Shown: positions 45,066-57,613, numbered from the stretch's first letter. The stretch: 64,000 nucleotides of DNA from Pyrenochaeta sp. MPI-SDFR-AT-0127 (GCA_020747015.1 JAGTJM010000002.1:248001-312000), one strand, 5' to 3'. Numbers and translations: made by a program. Notes: generated from the sequence alone by a model not told the origin.

Positions 45066-45539
45066 ATGGTGGTAAAGCCCTTCTATTTCATCAGATAGTA
45101 AATCATGTTGCGAGCATTGTTGTGGCGTCTGGGAAGTGTGTTGGATTTTCCAAAAAATCGAATGAGGTGGACGGCGTGAACGTTGGAAACTACCTTTCGA
45201 TTGTTGTGCATATTATGGAAGGATTGTGGGAGAGCTACATGGTAAACAACTCCTAAAGAGTCATATACGACACAATGAAGAAAGTTAACACTCATGTTTT
45301 ACGACTGCATTTTGTGATATCCTTGGACTTATCTGGCATCTCTGACAAAGCAGCCAAGAAGAGTACTGTGGGGTTGAGCAGTCCATGTTGCGATTGTTAT
45401 AGGAGTAGCATCCCCTCGAACACTATGACGTTAGCCAAATACTTGAACTAATGTGCACTCTATTGTATCTATGTCAAAATCTAGAGAAGTAAACATGCGT
45501 GCACTCTGAAGTAAGCCTCGAGTCAAACGCCCTGTACTC
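45066..45539. other. Intergenic between convergent genes
   Basis: The M43 protease (plus) and fucosidase (minus) converge here. I see only 3' flanking sequence. Confidence 0.45.
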
Positions 45540-48019
45540 TCACACCTTTGTAAGCAAAGTCCCCTTTTTGTTGACAACTTTTAATGGAGTCCTGCGGCCC
45601 TTGATCTTCGCACTAGTCACCACACCTTGCTTATCCCACTCAAAATCAACAGACCCACCACCTCTAAGCCTCAATCCACTTACTCTCCCACCAGCCCACG
45701 CTGCCGGGATCGCAGGACCCAAGACAACTGTTCGTGTACTCTTATCTCCAAATGCGGCGGGCATGTCCACAACCAGCATACTCAATACCGCGCCGCCAAG
45801 GCCATAGTTTGCGTCAATCTGGAACGGCGTATTGGTTCCAGAATACATGGAGAACCCATTCGCGGCAAAATTCTGGTCGATAGCGTAGCGCAGCTCAAAG
45901 TGTGCGCGCTCGGTATCGTTCAAGCGAGCCCAACAGGCCGAGCGCCAGACTTTGGCCCATCCTGCGTTGGCATCGGGCGCGTTGCCTTCGCCGCGGCTAT
46001 AAAGCTTTTGCCGGACTGCGTCTTGGATGGTGGCGTTGGAGTAGCCGCCCAAGAAGGATGAGAGCGTGTATCCGGGATACCAGCCGACTAGCTCCGAGAG
46101 ATGGCGATGTGTGTCGTTTTTGAAATCGTACCCGTACGAGTCTGGGAGCTTCCATTCCTTGATTTGGCCCCATGCGCCGATGTGGAACCCTTTGTCCAGG
46201 CGTCCCATGGAACTTGTTATGTTCGCTGTGAAAGCAGTGTCTGTATCTTGCACAATGGAGCCAACTGAAAGCACCGCATCGAATACCTGGTGTACCAACT
46301 GTTGGAAATGCGCACATCCGAATGTCGTCGGTCCATGCTCCGCACTGTTGCACGGGTTCACAACAAGGCTTTTATCTCCAGTGAAGGTATCTTCTTGCAA
46401 TTGGTTCAGCCAGAACTCCGCAACGCTTTTCAACATTGGGTAGCCCTGATTGCGTAACCACCCGGCATCGAGTGAGTAGTCCCAATGATCGAAGACATGT
46501 TGCATCATCCATGCTGCAGCAGCTGCATAGTTTGCCCACGATGCGCCGCTTTTCATACCCGTGTGGCCAAAAATGTTCATCTCGTTGTGCACAACCCAGC
46601 CCGGAGCGCCGTAGAGCAACTTCGCAGTCTCGCGACCACGCGGAACCCATGTGTCGGCCATGTAATCCCACAATGGCGTTTGGAGATCAGTTAGCCCAGA
46701 TTGGTCAGCAGTCCAGTGGTTCATCTGTAAGTTGATGTTTGCATGGTAGTCACCGGACCATGCAGCGTATAGTCCCTCACTCCATCGGGCCTGCAGATTG
46801 GGTGGGAGAGAGCCAGGACGCGAACTTGAAATGAAAAGATAGTTTGCATAGTCGAAGAGTAGACTCTCAAGATATGGATCGCCTGCTGCGTTGCTTGCTT
46901 TGTAGCGCGATATGAGTTCTGATGTGGATGTTGTGGCAGACTTGAGCGGATCAGGAAGGGATAGTTTGAATCGACCAGTCAGAGGCTCGAAGTCTTCTAC
47001 ATGCCGTTTCTTCAGCTCGGGTAGTGACTTTGCTGCAGCTTTTCGCGTCGTTTCTTCCACCAGCGGCCCAGGGTCTTCTCCGCGAAAGGAGTAGTTGTGC
47101 TCTGCCGTGCCCTTCTTCGCGTCGTAGTTCGTCCCAGCGCCAACTACGATTGCAACATTCTTGGTCCCGTTTCCGGGCGTGATATTTAGAACACCAGTGT
47201 CACTATTGCATGATACCTTAATGCCAGTGCTTGAGATGACACGCGCAATTGAGTCGTATCGCATGCCCTCTGGCGGTCCCAGCTGCGTTACGCCACGCAT
47301 TCGAACATACCCCTGATTATCGCAAGTTACATTTTGCAGTTTTGGGTCCACCAGCTCATTGCCCAATCGTAACTCTAATGCTGGGAGTTGGCCAGTAGCC
47401 TGTACAGTGTACACACAGACTTGATCTGGAAACGAGCAGAAAATGTTGGTCTCAAACAAACTGCTATTTGAGCGGAAGCGCGTAGTGTGAATTCCATTGG
47501 CTAGGTTCAGCGTTCGGGTATAGTTTGTGACTGGAATAGCATTGGCGTGGATGGATGGTATAGTCACGCTTAGGTTGCCCAGTACACGATACGAGCCGTA
47601 GTCTCCATCATTTCCGAGCAGCGGCGTCACGTCTCCAGTCCCGTTGGTGAAAATCCATTCTCTGATACCTGACAGCGCAGGAGCGACGGGTGATGCTGGA
47701 TTCCCGCCAGTATAGTTCTACATGTCTTATTAGTACTGGAACTTGGAAGCATGGCTATGTTAGAGAAGGTCGGGCTCACAGCGATGTCAAATGGCCCTCC
47801 CGACCACAGACTGTCCAGATTCAAATTCAGTGTCTCTGAACCTGCAGGGCCGAGTGACATTGCCGCAAGGCGTCCATTACCGAGTGGGTACGCCGAGCGA
47901 ATAATGTCCGTTGCGCTCGCAGGAGAGGTGGACCACAGTGACTTGGCGTGAGAGGTTTGTGGCAGGGCGCACAGAGCAAAGAGGGGAAGCCATGATTTTC
48001 TCTTTGTCAAGGACTCCAT
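45540..48019 (-). CDS. Secreted alpha-L-fucosidase, glycoside hydrolase family 95
   Basis: Exons 48019..47780 and 47717..45540, 805 residues. The intron has a GTGAGC donor and an AGTACTAATAAGACATGTAG end. The signal peptide is about 25 residues (ending QTSHA). The N-terminal domain has the family start PLGNGRLAAMSLGPAGSETL and LWSGGPFDIA|NYTGGNP. The (alpha/alpha)6 barrel has the conserved stretches WVVHNEMNIFGHTG, VNPCNSAEHGPTTFGCAHFQ (likely catalytic Glu) and FQIDANYGLGGAVLSML (catalytic Asp region). GH95 enzymes cleave alpha-1,2-fucosyl (some galactosyl) residues, for example from xyloglucan side chains. Length is normal for the family. Here it probably acts on plant cell walls outside the cell. 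Confidence 0.95.
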
Positions 48020-48747
48020 GGCTATGTATAAGGCCTTGGCATAGACTACAGGTCGCTACATCAACCGGGCATGAGCGCACCTATATGTCCATCTTTAAAT
48101 TCAACGTCCGTATCCGGCAACCGGGGAAGATCGCTCAGCCTCGCGACGGCCCCGTCCCCGTACCCGGCCCTGCGCATCAGAGTAGATGTATATAGACGGG
48201 ATAATATCAGGTGCATAGGGAATAGCCAAAAACGATGAACTAACTGGGATACTTGCGGGGAAATAGAGTGACTCCTTCTAATTACAGGTGGCGATCGCCG
48301 TTGAGATTCTCCGCGACTCAATGTCGGCCCAGGATTCGCCCGACTCGATGTCGATTTTCCAATGATGCGTAGGAGATGTGTATCTGGGATATATGATGGA
48401 TATTATACAGTGCCAATAGCCATCTCGATAGAGGCGAGCTCAATACGGCACACTTGGCTGTAGGGAGAAGTTGCATGGGCCAGTCCCAGGTTTGAGGCAT
48501 CACTCACGATCTGCTCTTTGGATCACCCATCGGTCAGATCTGCCTGCTGCGAAGATGTGCAGCCTAACCAGTCCGACGTGTTTGGTGTTGAATGGCGGTT
48601 GTGTCTGGTCTCGTCGCGATGCACGGCCCGTCGGCACTTTGTTCTACCGAGCGCCGCGCAAGTTTGGTGAGATGATCCCATCATGTCTCATGAGATTATT
48701 TGATTATTGTTTCCCATCTCGCTGCAATTGGGAGCTGGCCACCCGCT
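48020..48747. other. Divergent promoter between fucosidase and Mss51-like gene
   Basis: 728 bp between the starts of two divergent genes. The Mss51-like frame is open a little upstream but without ATG. No operator was identified. Confidence 0.4.
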
Positions 48748-50342
48748 ATGAGGTCTTCATACACGTGTAGACAGTGCCTGTCGCTCATAAAGAGCACCCG
48801 CTCGCAGTTGAGGTCGACAGCGGCGCCTCGTCCGCTGTCCCAATACATTCCCTCGCAGCGCAGTCACTCCACCAAATGCCCGCCGCATCCCAAGCTCGCC
48901 CTGCCACGACGCAGCCTCTCTACCACGCCGCAACGGGCCTTTGAGAAGCCATTCGAGCCGTATGAATATGTCGACCCAGAAGGCATCCGGCGCACGCTTG
49001 TCCTCCCCGAAGACAAGCTCTTCAACTCCTTCACCAACTCGCCAATCCCCCAGATACGGAAACGTGCAGCCTTTATGCGCCAACATGCCTACTGCCCGCA
49101 TCCCTCCCACCAGCCGACGCGCGCGCCCAACAATCCCATGGACCTCGAAGCCCGCAAGTCGTCCTCGTCTGGCGCTCCGCCTGCCCACGTCGACTTTGAG
49201 TGCCCGGACTGCGGAATTCCTGTCTACTGCTGCGAAGAGCATTGGGCAGACGACTATGAAGCGCATCTTGAAGTCTGTGACGTGCTGCGGCAGAGCAATG
49301 AAGATGATCACGATCTGCGGAGCGGGCGCTTCTTCAAAGAGTTCCAGTTCGCAGAGCCGCAGATGGAGGAAATTCTGGTCAACATGAGCAGCTGGGACAC
49401 ATATCTCTATACGCGAGACTTTGATGCGCTCAACGACGACCGGGAGATGCGGCAGGCGACCAAGCTGCTGACATACCCAATGACCATTGCCAGCATCATC
49501 AATGAATTGAGCCCTTACAACATTCGAAAGAATGGACGCATGACGCCAGAGGGGCTCAAGAGCTTCAGTGGTGAGTTTTGGAATTTCATCTACAGGTCCA
49601 GCCTTACAGATCTAACACGAGCATAGCCCTGCGACACTCCCTCCACCCTCCCCGAACTGGTGGCGGTGACAGCTGGAAGAATGCCCGCATCGCGCCTCCC
49701 TCGATGCGCCTCTTCGTACTCGGCGCCCGTGCCGAATCTTCCCTCCCCCGCGAGACATGGATGCAGCTCGCCTACCTCTTCCACCGCGTACAATTCTCAG
49801 TCAACTTCATTGGCCCTGAGTCAATGGCAAACCGCGAAAAGGAACTTCCCCTACCAGAGCGCACTCCTCTGAACCCCTTTGGCGCCGTCGTCGAAGACCG
49901 CATATCCAACGCCATGAAGATCAGCACCTTCGTCGAGTACTACCACACCATGCACAAGGCAGGCCATTTCTACCCCTACGACCCTTATTTTGACTGCTTC
50001 GTCGTTTTCCACCCTGGCTTCGGCAACCCCGCCTCCATGCATGAGTGGGAAGAAACGTTGCCTCTGTTACTCGAGACAAAATGCCCAATCATCGCCACGG
50101 GTTACTCGCCATGGGACATGCAACAGGATGTTGACCATCTGCAAAAGAGGTTCGGCAACGAGATGGATATGTTGCTTGAGCCTGGCGAGAACATATTCCG
50201 CAGCTTGAGATGGGACCTCAACGATCTCGACCCTCACGATGTAACATGCAGTAACTGGGGAGTGTACGCCTTCCGAGGCAAGAGGTATGAGACAACAAAG
50301 AAGGATGAAGATGTCGAGGTGCATAGCGAGAGGACAGAGTAG
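48748..50342 (+). CDS. Mss51-like mitochondrial protein with MYND-type zinc finger
   Basis: Exons 48748..49570 and 49627..50342, 512 residues. The intron has a GTGAGT donor, a GATCTAACACGAG branch site and an ATAG end. In yeast Mss51 activates translation and assembly of cytochrome oxidase subunit 1 and binds heme. The N-terminus is Arg/Ser-rich and acid-poor, as in mitochondrial presequences, with TCRQC near the start. The zinc finger is spread over AYCPHPSH, FECPDCGIPVYCCEEHW and EAHLEVCDV. The C-terminal domain (RLFVLGARAESSLP, FHPGFGNPASMHEWEETL, CPIIATGYS) is the conserved Mss51 C-terminal region. The gene converges with the RTA1 gene. Confidence 0.9.
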
Positions 50343-50533
50343 GAAAATGGTGTATGATAGGTATGTAGGAATATGTACATTATACGTCTCGTGTACATAT
50401 CATCGCCCCGCCCTCTTGTGCTGTGACATAACAGTTTATCGCTTTACGGATCCCCCAAAGTACCTTGGCATCAATCCGACAACATGATCACGCTTCCTCG
50501 AGTACAACCCGCCCGTCCAAAAGCACACGTGTA

Positions 50534-51519
50534 TCATCGAATGATGTTGCTTCTCTCGGCATCCACCTGTTCCATCATCACGAATCGGTCCCTCTGATCT
50601 TGCTCAGCTTTCCTTAGCACATCACCAACATACCACGTGGAGCAGATTGCGAGAACAATCACCATCAAGGCCGCATCGAAGACGTAAATGGGCCACTCAT
50701 TTGCCAGCAAATACCCCTCTTCTACAGAATCATCAGCTCACGACCTGAAAGCCATTAGAAAAGGAATCTTGTCGACTTACCACCCATGGCGTACTCAATC
50801 ACCCTGAACAGATTCCTGACAGTGATGATGACACTGGCAACATAGAGCATCGTCAAATATCTAGCCCAATCGAAAGATGGGCTCCCTCCCTTCATTCCAC
50901 TGCTGTTCATACGCCTTTGCCACACCCCAGCGACGACCAGAAAGAGCCCAAAGATGACCATCTGCAAGCAAAGGCCAGTAAGAATGACCGCCTTCCCGAG
51001 ATCTGCGCTTTTCTTGCTATCGGCTCCGGCGAGGATGCCACCACCTCCTGCTTGGGCGAGAAAGCACACAATGTCGCCACCTACGAATATTTTCGTGAGC
51101 CACTTGAGGCGAACCATGCAGTACGAGGCACTACCTGTGGCGCGGATGATTCGTCCAAGGAGCATGTAGATAGAGGCGGCGAAGAGGATAGGCGCGAGGA
51201 GGATAAGCAGAGCTTGAATAATATAAGGACCCTTATTGTAGGGTTTGGATTTGCCCATGGCTCGAGCGGCATAACCAATAATTTCAACTACACGACTGTT
51301 GTTAATCAACCGTGTAGACTGTATGCGCTGGATGTGTGCATAGTTATCTGAAGTGGCAGACCTACATATTGTGCCTATGATGAAAGGGATGCAGAACCAA
51401 GTATGTGTTCTGATGATGCGAAACACATGAACGATGAGTAGAACGAGGAAGATGGCGATGAAGATTCCGGCAGCGGCAACGGAGGGGACGTATGAATAGA
51501 GTGATTCGTTCTCAGCCAT
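50534..51519 (-). CDS. RTA1-like seven-helix membrane protein
   Basis: Exons 51519..51366, 51287..50781 and 50721..50534, 282 residues. The RTA1 family are fungal membrane proteins linked to lipid export and resistance to amphipathic toxins (yeast Rta1, Rsb1). Joining exons 1 and 2 at the TCGTGTAG acceptor restores the family motif IIGTIFEIIGYAAR; the nearer AACAG would put a stop in frame. Seven membrane helices are visible. The typical AASIYMLLGRII, the Gly-rich AQAGGGG loop and YAMGEEGYLLANEWPIYVFDA (split by intron 2) are present. The C-terminal tail is charged and cytosolic. Substrate unknown. Confidence 0.93.
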
Positions 51520-51986
51520 ATTGAAAGCTGATTAACGCACAATGAGAGGAATGATATTCAGTGCCAAAAGAATTGCTCGGAAGTGTGAATGTTGTGATAG
51601 ATGTGCCAGCAAGTGGTAGCCACTTGAGCGAGACATTATATACATTTCAAAGCCAAAGTGTACATTCTCCTGAGCAGATAGTCAGTACCTACCAAGAATC
51701 ACCGAATTTGCCCATGGAGGTTGACTTGCGAACTTGGCAGGGAGGCTGAGCGGGAACGGGTAGGGCGAACGGGAACGAGAACGAGAACGAGCGACTAAGA
51801 CGCAGGGGGACGCGGAGTCAACGTACAAAGCTACGCGAGTGACGAATTGTAAAGGATGAAAAGCACAGCCAAACCCGGTGTAACCGGTCAAATCTTTTTT
51901 CGCCCGATTCTATCAAATCATCACGTCGTGGCATAAGGCGCTCAAAACAAGCCGCCGATATACTACCTTCGAATACAATGCTTTGC
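51520..51986. other. Intergenic
   Basis: Contains a short GGGAACG/GAGAACGA-type imperfect tandem repeat near 51750–51795. Otherwise nothing is seen. Confidence 0.4.
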
Positions 51987-53162
51987 TCAGCCACACAATC
52001 CAACTTGCGCCCTGCACCATCTCGTAATTTCGATCCATTCGTCACCCTTGATCTCGAGTGTGCGCGAGATCTCGTCTACCAAAAGGCGACCGGAAAAGCG
52101 CGCCCACCACAAGTCGTGGAACTGATCCAAAAGAACGCCCCACTGCATGAAGATAGCCAGTGCAACGTCATCTTCCTCTCTTAGAGCTTGCAGAAATTCT
52201 ACCTTGAGTGTTGTGATCCAGGGAAACGCGCGTCGACCCCCATGGAGCGCATCCTTCAACGTGTCAATAGCATGCTCAAAGACGAGGCGTTCTGAAGCAT
52301 CGCACTTTTTGGTATTGCTCAATTGGCGTATTTCTTCCAAGGGAAATTTGAGCGACGATATATCAATCAGCGTTCTAGAGATGAGGAAGAGGCTGACTGG
52401 ACCTTCCTCGAGCCATGCTCGACTCACGCTGAGGACCGATTTGATGCCGTTTAGAAAATCGTGGAGCTTCGACATGGCTTCGGCCGTTGTTTGGGTTGGA
52501 TGGCTACGCTTGCCTTGGAGCAGGGGCGATACTATAGTGCATACGGTGATGAGTAGAGATGCAATGAAGACAGCATCGCAATTTTCCCGCGACAAAATTC
52601 CAAGGGTACTCCGTAGACCGGCCACAGCTCGAGTCTGGTACTGCAGCGCTTCGCTGACGTTCTCGTCAATAAGTGCGCTATCTTTGGATTCAGATGCCAT
52701 GTGCAATGAAGTCAGTGCGAGAAGAGCTTCCATTAGATAGTTGTGCTGCAATCCTTGCTGAATGATATAGTCGCGTAGTCCTTCGCCGATTTCCTGCGTA
52801 AAGCTGTTGCATGTGCGTGTGCACCAATAATGCATCAACTCCAGCTCACGGAATCTTCGTGTCGTTTCCAAAGGCTGTCTCGAAGAGGAAAGACTCCTGC
52901 TAGAGGATTCCGCAGTATCCGAAACCGCGTGAGGTGCAATATGTGCTACAGGCTGCGTAGCTGACGGCAGGTCAAGATTTGCGCCCATAATCGACGATGT
53001 CCCCGGTGGTCTAACTCTTTTCATAGGCTTAGAGTAATGGCACATCTCCTGCCGTTCGGAACATATCGAGCAACAAGGATGTTTTTCATCGCATTTGACC
53101 CGTCGTTTGCGACAACGATCGCATCCGTAGCGCGATTTGGAGTGCGGACGCTTGACCGGCAT
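51987..53162 (-). CDS. Zn2Cys6 transcription factor
   Basis: Single exon, 391 residues. The DNA-binding binuclear zinc cluster is at the N-terminus with Cys 14, 17, 24, 31, 34 and 41 (CDRCRKRRVKC ... CSICSERQEMC), in the CX2CX6C form of fungal Gal4-type factors. After a Ser/Pro-rich linker comes the conserved LELMHYWCTRTCNSF stretch and an alpha-helical region. These resemble the short Zn2Cys6 regulators of the sterol-regulator (Upc2) layout, with fungal-specific DUF3468-like C-terminus. The target genes are unknown. It lies next to the RTA1 gene and the alpha-galactosidase group, but nothing in the sequence ties it to either. Confidence 0.9.
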   Translation of the reverse strand: MPVKRPHSKSRYGCDRCRKRRVKCDEKHPCCSICSERQEMCHYSKPMKRVRPPGTSSIMGANLDLPSATQPVAHIAPHAVSDTAESSSRSLSSSRQPLETTRRFRELELMHYWCTRTCNSFTQEIGEGLRDYIIQQGLQHNYLMEALLALTSLHMASESKDSALIDENVSEALQYQTRAVAGLRSTLGILSRENCDAVFIASLLITVCTIVSPLLQGKRSHPTQTTAEAMSKLHDFLNGIKSVLSVSRAWLEEGPVSLFLISRTLIDISSLKFPLEEIRQLSNTKKCDASERLVFEHAIDTLKDALHGGRRAFPWITTLKVEFLQALREEDDVALAIFMQWGVLLDQFHDLWWARFSGRLLVDEISRTLEIKGDEWIEITRWCRAQVGLCG

Positions 53163-53923
53163 GAGAAAAATAGGCGTGATTCGACTGCTTCAAGATTGAT
53201 GGACAATGGTGAAGAATGGATACACACATGCGCATGTTATCGGCTACTGTCAAGAAAGGTTCCGTCAATTGCTGATTCTGAGATTGGAAGTCTGATAATG
53301 TTCGACAAAGCAGGGGTTTCTGCTAAGCCTCTTGTTTCATGACTCTCTGCCAAGACTAAATTCTCCCATTCCACATTCAAACCAGGCCACGCGTCGGACC
53401 GAAACGGCGATTCCATTGAGCGCAACTGCGCGACTAACTTACTTCACAGAGGCTCCTAATCTACGTAGGCAGGAAGAAGATAGTGTGCGTTCATACGAGT
53501 CGAACTCAATTTTAGGAACAGCTCCCTGCGACTTATTAAAAATACTGACCGATTTCTGTAGCCAAGGGTCTGGCCATCATGGACATCACTTGTTCCTAAA
53601 TTTGTCTCCCTTAAAGATATGTAAGCTTGTTATAAAGCCTCAAAATCTTCAAGTCTCTGTAAGGTGGCATAGACAAACGTCTGGACATACAATGATCTAT
53701 CAATTTGCCCTCCTTGGGTTGACCTCAAGTCGTGCATCAAATGCTCGTTTTGTGGTGTGAATAGCGATATTAATTTACTCACTGAACAATTTAATGAAAT
53801 GAATTTTATCCCTGGTTGGTTCAAATACGTCTTACTTTTGCGTTCCTGGCTGAGCTTCTCCTATTTTCGTATTCAATTCATCCTTGCGGCATCACCCGAA
53901 CATCGGCCTTCTCAGAATTTTTG
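53163..53923. other. Intergenic
   Basis: Upstream of the first Zn2Cys6 gene and 3' of the alpha-galactosidase. Several short frames, none convincing. Confidence 0.4.
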
Positions 53924-55610
53924 CTACAATTCATCCTTGTCCTCCCTTGAGATACTCTTGCCCTTGAATGTTTCTCCCTCCTTCTTCACCCGCCGCAAGC
54001 GTAGAATACGCGCGGCATGCCTTTTAACGTCAGCCTTGAGCACGCCGCCAGCCTCGACGACACCAATCTTTTCGCCAAAGAGTCGTGCATCTTCATTCGC
54101 AAGGCCCACCGAGTATGGTATCTCCGTGGCGTTGTACCAATTCGCCTTTTTCAAGATTGTCTCTCGCTCAAGATCTGTCTGCGCTGCAAGCAACGCCTCT
54201 GCGGTCGTTTCAGGCATTCGGTTAGCCCAAAGGTCATGAACCGCCCAGTCAGATTTAACGTGTGGAGCAGAACCGCCAGGGCCAAAGGGGATAAAAATCT
54301 CTGCGAGTGAAACGCTCATTTCAGTGTCCTCGCCGCCGGCATTTAGAAGAATAACGACTTCGTCCCCGTTGTGAAGGTGCCCACCCCAAACGTGAGTTTC
54401 TCCGACACCCCATTCATCCTTTGCTACGCCCTGCGTGTCCCTTCGCACGCGTGTCGCACTTCGTCCATGTGGGTCCTGGCTAAGTGCAATAATTGCGGGA
54501 TTGTTAATGATAGTAAGAGCGGAAGCAGGCATGTCGCGTAGGTCATTGCCGAGAAACAATGGAGACTTGAGAGCAGCCCATAGTGCAAAGTGGGCTTTAT
54601 ACTCCTCATCTGTCATTCCACCTTGCCCCACTTCGAGCATGTCAAGATCACTCCAGCCACCGGGGATGCTGCGGTCCGCAAAGGGTGCGACTTTGTTGAG
54701 GATGAATAGTACTGAGCAGTGCGTACCCGGCGCGACGCAATTTACATCGCCTGGTGCCACAGTGTTGCACCCACAAAGATCATCTGGGCGCGTAAAAGAG
54801 TCGTAGATATCGCCTGTGATACGCCAGGAATTCGAGATGGACATGCCCCACTGCCAAAACGATTAGCTACACATGATTATGATATACGTTTAAGAGCGTG
54901 ACAGCGATCTTGGTTTTGCATACCGTGTGAACAAGATCCTCTCCCCAATTGCACAGATTGAGGAGAATGTTGCGTCCTGTCGCCTTCAGCGCGTCCGACA
55001 TGGCCTTGAAGCGATTGAATGACGCTGTCGGTGTGCCAACGCGACCCATGTGGTAGCAGCTGTCATACTTTAGCATGTCGATGCCCCATCCCGCGAAACT
55101 CTGTGCATCATCGACCTCGTGGTCAAGCGAGCCCTCTGCTTGATATTAGCAGACCGATCAGCGTCTGGGTAACCATCGAACCGCACCAAATCTAGCGCAC
55201 GTCATCTCTCCGGCGCTGCTGTACATGCCGAATTTAAGATTTTGGCCATGAAGATGATCCGAAATCGAGTTCAGACCATTGGGAAATTTCCGAAGCTCGG
55301 GTTGCAGCTTTCCGTGCTTGTCTCGACCGTGCGCATCTTGCCAGCAGTCGTCTAACACGACGTACTGGTAGCCAAGATCCCGCAGTCCCAGGCTCACGAT
55401 TTGTGCTGAAGTAGTGAGAAGCAGGTTTTCTGAAACATCGCAGCCGAAGGCGTTCCAGTTGTTCTTTTGCCATCAGTAAATGGTGTGAGATGATTACTAG
55501 GGGTTTCGCACCCAGCCCATGGGAGGTGTGATGGCTAGACCATTGTTGATGGCAGCAGCACCACTTAAAAGCGTTGTGAAAGCGACGAAGCTGCCGTGGG
55601 AGGGTGCCAT
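53924..55610 (-). CDS. Secreted alpha-galactosidase, glycoside hydrolase family 27
   Basis: Four exons: 55610..55512, 55463..55187, 55135..54924 and 54850..53924, 504 residues. The introns are 48, 51, 51 and 73 nt or close to that, with CTAAT-type branch sites, and every phase fits. The signal peptide is about 20 residues (MAPSHGSFVAFTTLLSGAAA). The mature start, ITPPMGWNNWNAFGCDV, is the family hallmark; intron 1 falls inside it. YVVLDDCWQ and GMYSSAGEMTCAR follow. The nucleophile is Asp 150 in LKYDSCYH and the acid/base is Asp 210 in SWRITGDIYDS. The C-terminal beta domain is complete. It removes alpha-galactose from melibiose, raffinose or galactomannan. It is grouped with a regulator and a sugar transporter. 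Confidence 0.95.
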
Positions 55611-55953
55611 TGCGCCAGGTACAGACTGAATTGTCAATCAGGAAGCAAGTCTGGCAGTTCTTAAGCAGTCTTTGTCAACTCAACCTCCTCGCATGTGGAT
55701 CGTGACGTTGGGTGGGTCACAGCGCCAAGTGCACAACCTCCGGCGGTCAGGGTTCTGCACAAGCGGCAAGCTGTCGTGTTTTCCGCCGCTAGTGCCCTGC
55801 GGAATTGTCACCACCCCACCATGATCCTTGAAGCATCTCGAGCTTGACGCGTACGGCGCCGAACTTAGAGGTAGTACGATAGTCCATTTTCTTCATGAAT
55901 TGGTCCTTTGTATGTCACATGCCGTTGAGGGCCCAGGGCGCAGGTTCTTTTAT
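55611..55953. promoter_or_regulatory. Promoter of the alpha-galactosidase gene
   Basis: 343 bp between the alpha-galactosidase ATG and the 3' end of the regulator gene. It carries TTTTCCGC (reverse of GCGGAAAA) at 55779..55786 and other CGG triplets, as expected for a Zn2Cys6 target. Confidence 0.55.
55779..55786 (-). promoter_or_regulatory. GCGGAAAA site in the alpha-galactosidase promoter
   Basis: Reads GCGGAAAA on the minus strand, 169 bp upstream of the alpha-galactosidase ATG. It is the same 8-mer found three times in the regulator/transporter promoter. Confidence 0.5.
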
Positions 55954-57613
55954 TCACAAAGACATGCCTGAGTAGCATGACAACGGGGACTGCTTGCTCA
56001 ATGCCAGAAGCGCTTCGTACTCGGGATCATTATCCCTCGGCTCCAACTCCATGTGCGGCGCAAATTGGACGAGGAAGCGCAACAGCCACCTATCTAGGAC
56101 GAAGCTTGTCTCTTTGCTTCTGAGACAAGTCTGATGAAATGCGCGCAAACGACTCATAGCACCATCCACGCTCGACCAGTACGTACGTAGACGCAGCAGA
56201 ATCTCAAAGTTACGCTCCAGCCTCGATTTGGAAATTCGGATCTGGCCTTCATCTCCGGAGAAGAGAAGTGTGTGAATCTGTACTGTAGATGCGATGACAA
56301 GAATGTGAGAAACGGCAGAGTACAAGACATCGCTACCGGGTGTGGAAAAGGAACGGTAGACAAGAGAGCATAGTCGCGCAGCGTGCTGCTTGCAGGCTTC
56401 GGCGTATCTTGATGAGCTTGTTGGAGCGTCGAGGGAACTGGAGAGGAATTGGTAATTCAACAGTTGGCCATAGTGGTAGTACCCGAGGTAAACCGCTGCA
56501 AACATACGTCCGAGGCCGCGCGATGCGAAGTACCGAAAGTTCTCTGGGGTATCACGCATATGTTGGGGAAGGCCTTCTAGCCATACATCGAGTTCGTGAG
56601 ATAGTGCACGTACGCCATTCTCAAGGGGGGTGCCCTCGAGATGATCTGATACACACGTTCGATTGAAGTCAATGATTCGGGACAGTATTCTGTTAAGTTT
56701 GATCATCTCTGCAAGGAGAGGAGATGACAATGTGGCTGACTCGCCGGTGAAACTGGAGCTAAAGTCCGCGCTCATTGATGAGAAAGGTATCTCATCAATT
56801 GGAAGCGGTACAGTGCTGTCCATTGGCATAATCCGTGCGAGCTTAACTGCAGTAGAAGACCATACGTCGACCATGCAGATTGTCCACCATATCCTAATGT
56901 TGATTTCACGCTCTAAGAGACTTGCGACTGGACGGTTAGGTAAGTCGAGTGCTAAGCACATGCGCCCGCCCATACTGTAGTAGAGGTTTTCGATATCCGT
57001 ATCGCCGCTCGCAGCAGCATATGCTCCCAGTAGTACGCATGCTTGAACCGTTGTAGGAGATAGGTCCCGAATGTTGAACAGTTCCTCTGCTGCAACTCGG
57101 TAGCCCTCACCTCTCTCCCTTGTATCTATTCCAGCGAAGAGTTCATTGGATGAGAACCTGGAGGAAAGCGCAAAGACAGCAAACAGAACAATCTTCGGGA
57201 CTCGATCGTGGACTACATCATCCATAAAGGATGGCCGATGGTACATGGAGTGGAACTGATCATGTATGTAGTCGAAATACAGACCTACTAGCTCCTGCCT
57301 AATGGCCATGGGTGGGAGATCCTGGCGCGACTGATATGGAGATGGTACATGCTGGTTTGAAGGCGTGGACTGCTGTGCAACAGCAATCTCCTGGAGCCTC
57401 GCTCGTCGTTTGGCATAGTAGCCTCCTTCTGGTGGCCCTTGAATGCAGCGCAATCCGTGTGACAGGCAGTACTCACATGCTGTCACCTGGTCTTCTGGTG
57501 GATAGTTGCACTTGCGCCGACGAGCTCTACAATTCGATTAGCGGCAATGCACTAGCGTTGGAGAGCACCAGGATGACTTACCGACAGACATTGCATGCCG
57601 ATGGTTTGCGCAT
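55954..57613 (-). CDS. Zn2Cys6 transcription factor of the alpha-galactosidase group
   Basis: Exons 57613..57582 and 57526..55954, 534 residues. The tiny first exon (32 nt) carries MRKPSACNVC. Splicing completes the zinc cluster: Cys 7, 10, 17, 28, 31 and 38 (CNVCRARRRKC ... CEYCLSHGLRC). The intron (57581..57527) has a GTAAGT donor, a GCTAATCG branch site and a TTGTAG end. The middle has the fungal-specific transcription factor domain with FDYIHDQFHSMYHRPSF and the family's LCLALDL-like and INIRIWWTICMVD stretches. It lies between the alpha-galactosidase and a sugar transporter, so it probably controls both; that is inference. A 10-codon uORF ends one base inside its start codon. Confidence 0.92.

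Noticed and set aside
51288..51365. AACAACAG as the RTA1 intron acceptor
   Set aside because: Its use puts a stop in frame; the GTGTAG nine bases on restores the conserved IFEIIGYAAR motif.
53815..53830. GGTTCAAAT resembling a tRNA B box
   Set aside because: No A box, acceptor stem or cloverleaf can be formed around it.
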